DNA of 16,461 nt from DATKQI01 sp035532755 (GCA_035532755.1 DATKQI010000270.1:1-16461), one strand, 5' to 3'; counted from the stretch's first letter, positions 1 to 5,922 are shown. Numbers and translations: made by a program. The notes: generated from the sequence alone by a model not told the origin.

Positions 1-556
1 TCGGCTCCAGCTCCCAGTCCTGGAGGACCCAGAGGAGATCGCGGTCAAATGCCGGTGGTTCAACCTCCTCGACGATCAGCGCGCCGGCCATGCCGCGACC
101 CATTTCCGCAGCGGTATGCTCGTGCGGGTGGTACCAGAACGTGCCGGCGTCCGGGGGTGTGAAGGTGTAGGTGAAGGTACCGTTTGGCGCGATCGGCTTC
201 TGAGTGAGAAACGGTACCCCGTCCATCGCGTTCGGCAGCCGGATGCCGTGCCAGTGCACGGTGGTGCCTTCCGCGAGGCCGTTGCGGATGATCGAGCGGA
301 ATGACTCACCCTGACGCAGACGCAGCACCGGGCCTGGAACACTGGTGTTGTAGGCCCAGACGGAGGTGTGCGGTTGCCCGGTGCCGAGCAATGCAGCGGT
401 TCCCGGGGCGGGCTCCAGGGAGTACGCAGACGCACCCGGGGACGCGGCCGAGGCGCGCGCCGGCGGCGTCCCGGAGAACAGCGCCGCGGCCGCGGAAAGT
501 CCCGCGCCCCGAAGTGCCGTCCGCCGCGTCAGGGACGGCCATGGTGGCATTGACAT
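1..556 (-). CDS. Multicopper oxidase, N-terminal part (runs off the left edge)
   Basis: The first 185 residues of a laccase-like multicopper oxidase, a periplasmic enzyme that oxidises Cu(I) or organic substrates using O2. A twin-arginine motif (RR at residues 11-12, then an Ala/Leu-rich stretch) indicates Tat export as a folded protein. The first cupredoxin domain carries HWHG (101-104) and HPHEHT (143-148), which supply type 2 and type 3 copper ligands. The start is the ATG at 554-556, preceded by AGGAG about 9 nt upstream; a second ATG two codons later is possible. It lies 54 bp downstream of the peroxiredoxin gene on the same strand, so the two may be cotranscribed. It is not the same gene as the oxidase at 11078-12529: both N-termini are visible and differ. 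The C-terminal type 1 copper ligands lie outside the window, so activity and substrate cannot be judged. Confidence 0.93.
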   Translation of the reverse strand, partial: MSMPPWPSLTRRTALRGAGLSAAAALFSGTPPARASAASPGASAYSLEPAPGTAALLGTGQPHTSVWAYNTSVPGPVLRLRQGESFRSIIRNGLAEGTTVHWHGIRLPNAMDGVPFLTQKPIAPNGTFTYTFTPPDAGTFWYHPHEHTAAEMGRGMAGALIVEEVEPPAFDRDLLWVLQDWELEP

Positions 557-610
557 GCGGTGATCTCCTACGGGACGAGGGTCAGGACAGAGCGGCTGCC
601 GGGCGCGCCG

Positions 611-1243
611 CTAGCGCGGCTGTGCCACGAGCCGCAGATAGGGCTTCAGGGTCTTCCACCCCGCAGGAAAGCGCTTTGCGGCCTCCGCATCGCTGAGTGA
701 CGGCACAATGATCACGTCCTCGCCGTGCTGCCAGTTCACCGGCGTGGCCACACTGTGTTTCGCCGTCAGCTGCAGTGAGTCGATTGCGCGCAGGATCTCG
801 GCGAAGTTGCGGCCGGTGCTGGCCGGGTAGGTGATTGTCAGTTTCAGCTTCTTGTCGGGGCCGACGACGAAGACCGAGCGCACGGTCAAGGTGTCGCTCG
901 CATTCGGATGGATCATGCCGTAGAGCCCGGCGATGCGCCGCTCGTTGTCGGCAATCAGGGGGAAATTGAGCGCGTGTCCCTGGGTCTCGGCGATATCGCC
1001 GGCCCAGGCGCGATGGTCCGCGAGCGGATCGACCGACAGGCCGATCACCTTCACGTCCCGCTTGTCGAATTCCGGCTTGAGTCGGGCCACCTCGCCAAGC
1101 TCGGTGGTGCAGACCGGAGTGAAGTCCTTGGGGTGGGAGAACAGCACGCCCCAGGAGGTGCCGAGCCAGTCGTGGAAGCGCAGCGTGCCTTCGATCGTCT
1201 GCGCTTCGAAATCGGGGGCGGTATCGCCGAGTTGGAGGGTCAT
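611..1243 (-). CDS. 1-Cys peroxiredoxin (Prx6 type)
   Basis: A 210-residue thiol peroxidase that reduces H2O2 or organic peroxides. The peroxidatic motif TPVCTTEL is near residues 42-49, and C45 is the only cysteine, so resolution must use an external thiol. The C-terminal extension with NWQHGEDVIIVPS and FPAGWKTLKPYLR is characteristic of the Prx6 subfamily and absent from the shorter 2-Cys AhpC type. I start at the ATG 1241-1243, because the protein then begins MTLQLGDTAPDF as in the family and GAAAGG sits about 8 nt upstream; the frame stays open for 21 more codons without family similarity. It lies upstream of a multicopper oxidase on the same strand. Copper-driven Fenton chemistry makes a peroxidase a sensible partner, but that link is inference. 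Confidence 0.93.
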   Translation of the reverse strand: MTLQLGDTAPDFEAQTIEGTLRFHDWLGTSWGVLFSHPKDFTPVCTTELGEVARLKPEFDKRDVKVIGLSVDPLADHRAWAGDIAETQGHALNFPLIADNERRIAGLYGMIHPNASDTLTVRSVFVVGPDKKLKLTITYPASTGRNFAEILRAIDSLQLTAKHSVATPVNWQHGEDVIIVPSLSDAEAAKRFPAGWKTLKPYLRLVAQPR

Positions 1244-1273
1244 CACGAAAACCTTTCGGTGGTTGCCGTTTGG

Positions 1274-1307
1274 GTTGGCAGCTGGATTCGTCTGTGGACT
1301 TGCCAAC
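1274..1307 (-). promoter_or_regulatory. Inverted repeat GTTGGCA-N20-TGCCAAC upstream of the peroxiredoxin gene
   Basis: Seven-base perfect arms (1274-1280 and 1301-1307) separated by 20 nt, about 30 bp before the peroxiredoxin start codon. It could be a regulator site or a leader hairpin. I do not recognise the motif, and no clear -35/-10 pair is visible beside it. Confidence 0.25.
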
Positions 1308-1324
1308 GGGCTTGACGGCGGGAT

Positions 1325-1366
1325 CGCGCGCCGGGACGGAGCCGTCCGGCTCGGTCCCGGCGCGCG
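1325..1366 (-). terminator. Strong GC hairpin after the Met/Gly-rich gene
   Basis: A near-perfect hairpin: a 13-bp outer stem (1325-1337 with 1354-1366), one mismatch, a 5-bp inner stem (1339-1343 with 1348-1352) and a 4-nt GTCC loop. It begins 7 nt after the stop codon of the gene at 1374-1700. No U-run follows on the minus strand, so it may be a weak or factor-assisted terminator, or an mRNA stabiliser that sets the ratio between that gene and the peroxiredoxin. The structure is certain from the sequence; its function is inferred. Confidence 0.55.
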
Positions 1367-1373
1367 GGCCGCG

Positions 1374-1700
1374 TCAGCTCTTCGCCTTGCCCGGCGCGGA
1401 TGTGGCGGGGTGATGCGACTTGTTGTTTGCGCTTTCCATCATCCGATTGCAGTTGTTGGCCATGCGGGTCATGGCGGACATCATGCCCATCATCCCGCCG
1501 CCGTGGCTGCCCATCGTTCCGCCACCCATCATGCCGTGGCTCTGCGCGGCTCCGGCGCCGCCCATCATCCCCTGACCGCCCATCTGCGCAGGGGGTTTCG
1601 ACGGTGGACTCGCCGGCGTGGGGGTCTGGGCAAGAGCGGCGGTGGCGACGCCGAGGGTCAGGACCGCCGTCGACAGCAGCCGGGTTGTTTGCGTATTCAT
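1374..1700 (-). CDS. Small secreted Met/Gly/His-rich protein
   Basis: A 108-residue protein with a typical Sec signal peptide ending near ALAQ (residue 25), then a Pro/Ala linker and a low-complexity core of repeated MMGG and HGMM units (about residues 40-75). The tail has a single Cys (NNCNRMM) and His residues. Methionine- and histidine-rich periplasmic segments are known Cu(I)/Ag(I) binding features in proteins such as CueO, CusF and PcoE, but I recognise no named family here. AAGGAG lies about 9 nt before the ATG, supporting translation. It sits 44 bp downstream of a membrane-protein gene and upstream of the peroxiredoxin. The likely role is periplasmic copper buffering or delivery, by composition and context only. 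Confidence 0.75.
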   Translation of the reverse strand: MNTQTTRLLSTAVLTLGVATAALAQTPTPASPPSKPPAQMGGQGMMGGAGAAQSHGMMGGGTMGSHGGGMMGMMSAMTRMANNCNRMMESANNKSHHPATSAPGKAKS

Positions 1701-1744
1701 CGAGAGGTCTCCTTGTCAGGATTGGGCCGTTCGGCCCGGACAGG

Positions 1745-2128
1745 TCAGGAAAACGTCGCGGGTTCCCGCTCGCGCGCGGCGGACGGGAACGGCGCGTCGT
1801 GGGCCGCGTCGTCAAGCAGCGCGGGAGCGATGGTGGTGAGCTTTGCGGCGGCGTCTCCGGAAGCCGCGGACGAGCCGTGTCTCCCCATGCAGAGTCCAAG
1901 CGCGCACATCGCCGCGCACGGGAGGATCGACAGCAGGATCGGCGCCAGGCCAAAGGCCACCAGCCACGGCCAGCCCAGTGCCGCTCCACCACCCGCCAGG
2001 GCGATGACGCCGAGCATCAATCCTCGTCTGCCGTGCAACCATGTTGGCAGGTATCTTGCGATGCCGGTACCGCCCGAAGCGGTGCCCGACGATCCCTGGC
2101 AGCACCCAGGGCCGGAGTTCGTGTTCAC
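1745..2128 (-). CDS. Small membrane protein with a CAAMCALGLCM motif
   Basis: About 127 residues. After a Cys-containing N-terminus (GCCQG) comes WLHGRRGLML, then two hydrophobic segments, the second ending in LPCAAMCALGLCMGRHG, with a polar, probably cytoplasmic or periplasmic tail. The layout resembles the DUF2933-like protein at 4432-4692 (RRGL/RGGL followed by paired membrane segments and a Cys/Met/His cluster), so the two may be distant relatives. The Cys/Met cluster at the membrane edge could bind Cu(I); this is inference. I choose the GTG at 2126-2128 because GGAAGA lies 7 nt upstream; other in-frame GTG codons and a TTG at 2204-2206 are possible. It is probably cotranscribed with the Met/Gly-rich gene 44 bp downstream. 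Confidence 0.65.
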   Translation of the reverse strand: MNTNSGPGCCQGSSGTASGGTGIARYLPTWLHGRRGLMLGVIALAGGGAALGWPWLVAFGLAPILLSILPCAAMCALGLCMGRHGSSAASGDAAAKLTTIAPALLDDAAHDAPFPSAAREREPATFS

Positions 2129-2295
2129 GTTGGATTCTTCCACCTCTGCCGGTGACACCACCTTGCAGCCCGCGACTCTGCAGTCCCACCGCCACCGCGA
2201 CGCCAACGCGCCTCAGCCAACGCCGGAACGATCAGGCGCGAATGCAGCATCCATCGCATGGGAGCAGCCGGAGCCGCTCGCATCCATCATCGCCT

Positions 2296-2311
2296 CCGGC
2301 CGCGAGGCCGG
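2296..2311 (-). terminator. Short GC hairpin after the Cys/His-rich secreted protein
   Basis: CCGGCC and GGCCGG arms around a 4-nt GCGA loop, 3 nt after the stop codon of the gene at 2315-2656. No U-run follows, so termination is uncertain. Confidence 0.25.
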
Positions 2312-2314
2312 TGG

Positions 2315-2656
2315 CTAGATCGACGGCAGGGGTCTGGGAGGAAGGGGGTCCGGCGCCACGCTGCGCCCGGGTGGCATGCCCGCCTGGTCGGCAATAAACG
2401 CCTGCAGCGTCCAAACCACTGGGCGTGCGACGAGGTCCCGGTCAGGCAAGGTGGCGGTCGGAACACAAGCCACCCGGCAATGCGCGCTACTCGGCATGGC
2501 GTGGTGGGCATGGCCCGCATCTGCGCAGCCGCCGTGGGCGGCTTGGCACAGGCTATGGCTGGTGGACATGCCGGCGGAGGCCATCGCCACCCCCGGGACA
2601 ACCAGTCCCAGAGCGACGACCACGGCAACCACGAGACGGCGCAGCCAGTCCAACAT
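2315..2656 (-). CDS. Secreted Cys/His-rich small protein (DUF2946-like)
   Basis: A 113-residue protein with an N-terminal signal peptide or anchor (LRRLVVAVVVALGLVVPGVAMA, about residues 5-26). Between residues 35 and 65 there is a dense metal-ligand region: HSLCQAAHGGCADAGHAHHAM, then HCRVACV. The tail is Pro-rich. Short secreted proteins of this composition are common in proteobacterial copper clusters and are often annotated DUF2946 or CopL-like; the resemblance here is in architecture only. The probable role is periplasmic copper sequestration or regulation. The ribosome-binding site is weak (AAAGGG about 16 nt before the ATG). Because a terminator lies just upstream at 2728-2770, the gene probably has its own promoter: TTGATC and TATTTC, 18 nt apart, lie just before the start but match the consensus poorly. 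Confidence 0.65.
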   Translation of the reverse strand: MLDWLRRLVVAVVVALGLVVPGVAMASAGMSTSHSLCQAAHGGCADAGHAHHAMPSSAHCRVACVPTATLPDRDLVARPVVWTLQAFIADQAGMPPGRSVAPDPLPPRPLPSI

Positions 2657-2727
2657 GGTCGAGCGAAATAGCCCTTTCCGCGCGCCGGATCAACGACCGG
2701 ACAGCCGGCTCACCGGGCGGGCTGATG

Positions 2728-2770
2728 AAAAAGCAGTCATGCCGGACGGCGGAGGCGGGAGGGCATGACT
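2728..2770 (-). terminator. Rho-independent terminator
   Basis: A 9-bp perfect stem (AGTCATGCC at 2735-2743 with GGCATGACT at 2762-2770) around an 18-nt loop. On the minus strand it is followed by GC and five T residues (TTTTT, 2728-2732). It lies about 100 bp after the stop of the 70-residue gene at 2872-3084. It splits the minus-strand cluster into an upstream unit (from the Spy-like gene to the 70-residue gene) and a downstream unit. Confidence 0.75.
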
Positions 2771-2871
2771 CGGGTCCCGGACCCAACTTCAGGCAGCCGT
2801 TTGTGTCCGGATCAGCAACCCCGACGCCACGGCCGTGCCAGCCGCCGCCGTGCCGGGCCCACCCGCCGCGG

Positions 2872-3084
2872 TCACGTCTCTCCCACGCTGACCACCCGCA
2901 CGTTCTCGCCCGGGGTAAAGCAGGGATGACGCCGTATGGCGTGATCGTGGCGCACGGTGATTGTGCTGCCATCGGCCAGCCGCAGGGCGTTGTGACAATG
3001 CGAGATGTCCGCTTGGTCCGGCATGCAGTTGGTGTCGGTCAGCACGGTCGCGGTGGTCGCAACGGTGGGCGGCGTTCCGGCCAT
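2872..3084 (-). CDS. 70-residue Cys/His protein of unknown function
   Basis: A compact 70-residue protein without a signal peptide or membrane segment. It holds an ordered ligand set: NCMPDQADISHCHNAL (residues 19-34), a short ADGSTITVRHDHAI strand, then RHPCFTPGENVRVV at the C-terminus. I recall similar small bacterial proteins with the pattern CMPD...SHCHN...HxH...PC.xPGE.V, but cannot assign a name or function. The spacing of Cys and His suggests a folded beta metal-binding module. The ATG at 3082-3084 is the only reasonable start, because an in-frame TGA lies two codons upstream. The ribosome-binding site is weak. It is the last gene before the terminator at 2728-2770. A copper or zinc role is inferred from residues and neighbours. 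Confidence 0.65.
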   Translation of the reverse strand: MAGTPPTVATTATVLTDTNCMPDQADISHCHNALRLADGSTITVRHDHAIRRHPCFTPGENVRVVSVGET

Positions 3085-3147
3085 CGGTCACGATCGCCTG
3101 GCGGCGGCCGGGCAGCCGGATGCGCAGATGGATGCACCTGGGCACAT

Positions 3148-3167
3148 GGCCGGTTCTGTTACCGGCC
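3148..3167 (-). terminator. Short hairpin at the end of the microprotein gene
   Basis: GGCCGGT and ACCGGCC arms (7 bp) around a 6-nt loop, overlapping the stop codon of the 45-residue gene. No U-run follows. It may attenuate transcription into the next gene or protect the mRNA end. Confidence 0.25.
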
Positions 3168-3296
3168 GTATCTTCCGCCCCCGAAGATGTATTTCGCCAG
3201 TGCGATGATGCCGAACACCACCAGCGCCAGGACCAGCAGCCCCAGCAGCCCCATGCCCCAGCCCATGCCGCCGTCCATGAAACCATTACCGAACAT
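3159..3296 (-). CDS. 45-residue membrane microprotein
   Basis: A very short gene for a 45-residue protein. A Gly/Met-rich start (MFGNGFMDGGMGWGMG) leads into one hydrophobic helix (LLGLLVLALVVFGIIALAKY, about residues 18-37) and a basic GGGRYGR tail. This resembles the N-terminal half of SHOCT-type small membrane proteins, which often sit in copper or silver clusters (a membrane helix preceded by WGMG), but the C-terminal SHOCT helix is absent here. GGGGA sits about 7 nt before the ATG. It is 15 bp downstream of the membrane-protein gene at 3312-3779, so it is probably the next gene of that operon. Orientation in the membrane and partners are unknown. Confidence 0.65.
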   Translation of the reverse strand: MFGNGFMDGGMGWGMGLLGLLVLALVVFGIIALAKYIFGGGRYGR

Positions 3297-3311
3297 CTCG
3301 AATTCCCCGAT

Positions 3312-3779
3312 TCACCTGTTGATCGAAGCGGCACTGCGACCGCGTGCCCAGAGGAGTGCCAGCGGTGGCACGAGCAGCCACTGCAACAGCGGCGCGAGCC
3401 CGGTGCCGAGGCCGGGCAGCACCGGCATCGCGGGCGCATAAGCCCATGCCTGCCGAACTACGACGTTCAGATGCTCGCTGTACACGGTGTAGCTGACGCC
3501 GAATGCCGTCGCGGCAAACAGCACGGGAATGAACCGCACCTCGGGCCAGTCGGGGGCCGCGGCGAACGCAAGTCCCAATGCCAGGGCACCCGCGGCGATG
3601 CCAACATCGCCCGCAGCACAATGCAACGCCGCGAGGGCGATCTCGCGCCGTGTCCCGCTCTGCCACAACGTGTAGAGCGGCATCTGCCCGAACTCCCACA
3701 CCAGGTTGCCCGCGCCAGCGGCCAGCAGATAGCGTCGCAGCACGGAAAGCCACCTTGTCGCGACGGTCTGCCCGTTCAT
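3312..3779 (-). CDS. Conserved-looking four-helix membrane protein
   Basis: A 155-residue polytopic protein with about four membrane segments. Its most striking stretch is GNLVWEFGQMPLYTLW (residues 24-39), followed by an HCAAGDVGIAAGAL helix and a SYTVYSEHLNVVVRQAWAY region. I recall similar uncharacterised membrane proteins but no functional name. The start ATG overlaps the stop codon of the upstream methyltransferase gene (ATGA), which indicates translational coupling and a linked function. The charged or polar residues inside membrane segments (E29, H54, D58, E102, H103) could form a conserved site. Inferred role: partner of the methyltransferase and DUF2933 proteins in envelope metal stress. 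Confidence 0.75.
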   Translation of the reverse strand: MNGQTVATRWLSVLRRYLLAAGAGNLVWEFGQMPLYTLWQSGTRREIALAALHCAAGDVGIAAGALALGLAFAAAPDWPEVRFIPVLFAATAFGVSYTVYSEHLNVVVRQAWAYAPAMPVLPGLGTGLAPLLQWLLVPPLALLWARGRSAASINR

Positions 3780-4435
3780 TGCGCGACCCTCCGGTCGTCG
3801 TCGCGCCCGCCGAGCCGAGGCACCCAGCGCGGCACACGCGCAGCGTAGACGTCCCACGCGGCGCCGAACGTCTGTTGGGCCTCCCGCTCCTCGGCATGCG
3901 CGAGCCGCACGTACATGAGCACCAGAACCGGGAACATCGGCAACGTCAGGATCGTCGGCCATTGCAACAGGAAGCCGAACATGATGACGATGAACGCGAC
4001 GTATTGCGGGTGCCGTACCCTGGCATAGACACCCTCCGTCGCCAGCCGCCCGCTCCGTTGCGCCTGATACAGGACCCTCCAGGCGGAGGACAGCAGGATG
4101 AAGCCCCCGAAGATCAGCACGTCGCTCGCAATATGCAGCGGACTGAAATGCGGATTTCCCTTCCAGCCGAAGATCGTGGACCACAGATGCCCGCTGTCGT
4201 GCGACATCAGGTCGGCATGCGGATGCAGCCTGGTGAGCCAGCCGGACAGCAGGTAGATCGTCAGCGGAAAGCCGTACATCTCCGAAAACAGCGCCACGAT
4301 AAAGGCACTGAAGGCGCCGAAGGAACGCCAGTCGCGCGGAGTGCGTGGCTTGGTGAAGCTGAAGGCGAAGACGATGAAGATGGCCGAGTTCAGGATGACC
4401 AGCACCCAGAGCCCATAGGCGCCCTCCTGCGTCAT
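3776..4435 (-). CDS. ICMT/PEMT-type integral membrane methyltransferase
   Basis: A 219-residue protein with about five membrane segments. The C-terminal half shows the isoprenylcysteine carboxyl methyltransferase / phospholipid methyltransferase signature: TEGVYARVRHPQYVAF (133-148), then AEEREAQQTFGAAWDVYAARVPRWVP (181-206). These are the SAM-binding RHPxY and E...Y.xxVPxxxP elements. It should transfer a methyl group from SAM to a lipid or lipid-linked substrate in the inner membrane; the substrate is not predictable. The middle part (HPHADLMSHDSGHLW) has an unusual His cluster facing a loop. It overlaps the DUF2933 gene upstream and the membrane gene downstream by 4 bp each. To my knowledge this methyltransferase-DUF2933 pairing recurs in copper loci, but its purpose is not established. 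Confidence 0.87.
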   Translation of the reverse strand: MTQEGAYGLWVLVILNSAIFIVFAFSFTKPRTPRDWRSFGAFSAFIVALFSEMYGFPLTIYLLSGWLTRLHPHADLMSHDSGHLWSTIFGWKGNPHFSPLHIASDVLIFGGFILLSSAWRVLYQAQRSGRLATEGVYARVRHPQYVAFIVIMFGFLLQWPTILTLPMFPVLVLMYVRLAHAEEREAQQTFGAAWDVYAARVPRWVPRLGGRDDDRRVAQ

Positions 4436-4692
4436 GATCCGCCTCCCTTGTCATCCGCCCCGCCATGGCCGCCGTGCCCTTGATGCATGAAGAGATGCAT
4501 CAAGGGGCAGGCCGCCAGCAGCAGGAACGGCGCCGCCGCCAGCAGATGCGCCTGGTGGCCGGTCAACAGCAGACCCGCCGCCACCAGCATCAGGAAGCCG
4601 AAGGCGAGGCCGCCGCGCGTGCGCAGGAGAGGCACGCGCGCGTGCCCTCCGCCAGCGCGGCTTCCGTGGTCATGGGATGGGAGCTGCGCCAT
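4432..4692 (-). CDS. DUF2933-like small membrane protein
   Basis: An 86-residue protein with a soluble His-containing start, a TRGGLAFGFLML entry into two membrane helices (about residues 27-70), and a CPLMHLFMHQGHGGHGG C-terminus rich in Met and His. This is the pattern of DUF2933 proteins, found next to copper and silver resistance genes. The C-terminal Cys-Met-His cluster is a plausible Cu(I)/Ag(I) ligand set at the membrane surface. GAGG lies 8 nt before the ATG, and the gene starts 10 bp after the Spy-like gene ends. Its stop overlaps the methyltransferase start (ATGA). Function is unknown; metal binding is inferred. Confidence 0.8.
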   Translation of the reverse strand: MAQLPSHDHGSRAGGGHARVPLLRTRGGLAFGFLMLVAAGLLLTGHQAHLLAAAPFLLLAACPLMHLFMHQGHGGHGGADDKGGGS

Positions 4693-4702
4693 CTGTGCAT
4701 CC

Positions 4703-5335
4703 TCACATCATGCCGCGCGGGCCGGTCATCAGGGCGTCGGCGGTGCGCCGCTGCGCCGGCGTGAGCACGCGGTAGAGCGCGTCCGTGGGACCGGCGAGCC
4801 CGCGCAGCGCGGCCACGCGCGCCTCCAGCACGGCGGTCTGCTGATGCAGGCGTTCCGGCAACGGGCCCGCCGCGATGACCAACGGCATCTGGGCGCGCAT
4901 CGGCCCGACTTTTGCCGCCGCGCCCTTCAGCGCATCGGCGAAGGCGGTCCATGCCCGGTTCTGCGCCGGCGTGATGGCGAGCTCGGCCTTGAGGAAGGCG
5001 ATGCGGCCGGCGATATGGTCGAAGCGCATCATGCCGGCGGCTGGCCCGGCGCCAGCCTGCGCCATCATACCGCCCATCATGCGCATCATCTGCATCATCT
5101 GCGCCATGGCGGGCATCCCGCCGCCCATCATCCCCGCGCCGCCGCCCGACGGCCCGCCCATGCCGGACGGACTACCCGGCATCGAGGCGGAACCACCAGT
5201 CGCACTGGGGCTGGTCGGGACCGTGGCCCCAGGATGATGGGCGGCGTGATCGGCGGCGCTCTGCGCCCGCGCACCGGTTGCGACCAAAGCAAGCGCCAGC
5301 GCGGCAATGCCGGCGTGGCGAGATATCCTGTTCAT
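4703..5335 (-). CDS. Spy/CpxP-like periplasmic protein with a Met-rich insert
   Basis: A 210-residue secreted protein. The signal peptide ends near ARAQ (residue 25). A Gly/Ser/Met-rich region (about 30-105) has long runs of MM pairs (MAQMMQMMRMMGGMM). An alpha-helical part follows with two LTxxQ-type motifs, ITPAQNRAW (121-129) and LTPAQRRTAD (191-200), typical of Spy/CpxP envelope-stress chaperones. Spy homologues bind unfolded periplasmic proteins and are induced by copper or zinc in enterobacteria. The Met-rich insert is unusual for Spy and suggests combined Cu(I) binding. I start at ATG 5333-5335, where the signal peptide begins; AGAGGA lies about 10 nt upstream, and the frame's longer extension lacks signal-peptide character. 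It heads the tightly packed operon running to 2872. Confidence 0.83.
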   Translation of the reverse strand: MNRISRHAGIAALALALVATGARAQSAADHAAHHPGATVPTSPSATGGSASMPGSPSGMGGPSGGGAGMMGGGMPAMAQMMQMMRMMGGMMAQAGAGPAAGMMRFDHIAGRIAFLKAELAITPAQNRAWTAFADALKGAAAKVGPMRAQMPLVIAAGPLPERLHQQTAVLEARVAALRGLAGPTDALYRVLTPAQRRTADALMTGPRGMM

Positions 5336-5350
5336 GATGTGATGTCCTCT

Positions 5351-5368
5351 CCCGACGCGAAAGTCGGG
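5351..5368 (-). promoter_or_regulatory. Leader hairpin next to the Spy-like gene's ribosome-binding site
   Basis: CCCGAC (5351-5356) pairs with GTCGGG (5363-5368) around a 6-nt loop, immediately upstream of the AGAGGA ribosome-binding sequence. It could influence translation initiation or mRNA stability. No match to a known riboswitch is apparent. Confidence 0.3.
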
Positions 5369-5464
5369 CATGGCTGATGGGAGGCGGGAAAGGTTTCCAC
5401 GCCGCACGATAGGGACTCGAACCGAACGCGCCAGCGGGGCCGCGTGCGCGACCCGACCGGCGGC

Positions 5465-5854
5465 TCAGGCCGTCCGGCGCGGTGGCGGAACGATCGGATG
5501 CTGCACGAGGCCGCCTGGAAGGAACGTCGGTTCCGTCACGAAGCCCGAGGACCGTCGCGCCGGCGGCGCAAGGAGCGCTGCTCCGGCGGCGAGCGCACCA
5601 GCCGATACCCCGGCGCAACCGGGACCAGGGCACATCCCGGCGCCGTCGGGGCAGCCGTCGCCACGGCATGGCGCAACCGGCCCCGGACCCGGCGCGACGG
5701 CAGGCCCGAGCGACAGAACCGCCCCGATCGCCGGCCCGGGCAAGGACGCCGCCCGGGCCGACGTGGCGCCCCAGACCGAGACGCCGACGAGCAGAAGCAG
5801 CAGCGCCAGCAGCGCCACTCCCCAGCCCATCCCGTCACGCCTGCCCGATCGCAT
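5465..5854 (-). CDS. Small anchored or secreted protein with four cysteines
   Basis: A 129-residue protein I do not recognise. It has a basic start, one hydrophobic helix (WGVALLALLLLLVGVSVWGA, 11-30) that may be a signal peptide or anchor (ARA-A near 36), a Pro/Gly-rich region with cysteines at 63, 68, 75 and 80 (C-x4-C-x6-C-x4-C), an Ala-rich helix, and a Pro-rich PPPRR end. The symmetric cysteine spacing suggests a metal or disulfide site. AAGGA lies 7 nt before the ATG. The leader, including the ribosome-binding site and start codon, is a diverged copy of the arcD leader and carries the same FNR-type box, 54 bp upstream. So this gene probably responds to low oxygen, and its start region may have been acquired by duplication. 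Its bias towards Ala/Gly/Pro leaves some doubt that it is coding. Confidence 0.6.
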   Translation of the reverse strand: MRSGRRDGMGWGVALLALLLLLVGVSVWGATSARAASLPGPAIGAVLSLGPAVAPGPGPVAPCRGDGCPDGAGMCPGPGCAGVSAGALAAGAALLAPPARRSSGFVTEPTFLPGGLVQHPIVPPPRRTA

Positions 5855-5908
5855 GGCCCCGTCCTTCGCCGATCACGCGACAGATTGAACCGGATGCCGC
5901 CGTCGGCA

Positions 5909-5922
5909 TTGATCTGGGTCAA
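5909..5922 (-). promoter_or_regulatory. FNR/ANR-type box before the four-cysteine protein
   Basis: TTGACCCAGATCAA on the minus strand fits the FNR/ANR consensus TTGAT-N4-ATCAA with one mismatch in the first half-site. It is 54 bp before the start codon and identical to the box before arcD. Oxygen-sensing FNR-family regulators activate from such sites. No strong -10 element is visible at the expected distance; a CAATCT-like hexamer, matched by CAGTCT in the arcD copy, is the best candidate. Confidence 0.75.

Noticed and set aside
933..2318. A long plus-strand open frame opposite the peroxiredoxin, Met/Gly-rich and membrane-protein genes
   Set aside because: Its translation is Arg/Ala/Ser-rich without motifs, and it is antisense to well-supported genes. 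Long empty frames are expected in GC-rich DNA.
2789..2875. A 28-residue open frame whose GTG overlaps the stop of the 70-residue gene (GTGA)
   Set aside because: The product is low-complexity Ala/Gly/Thr without features, and there is no separate ribosome-binding site. It could be coupled translation, but nothing supports it.
5412..5423. GGTTCGAGTCCC on the minus strand, like a tRNA T-loop or attachment site
   Set aside because: The flanking bases do not form the five-pair T stem, and there is no acceptor stem or CCA. It is probably chance.
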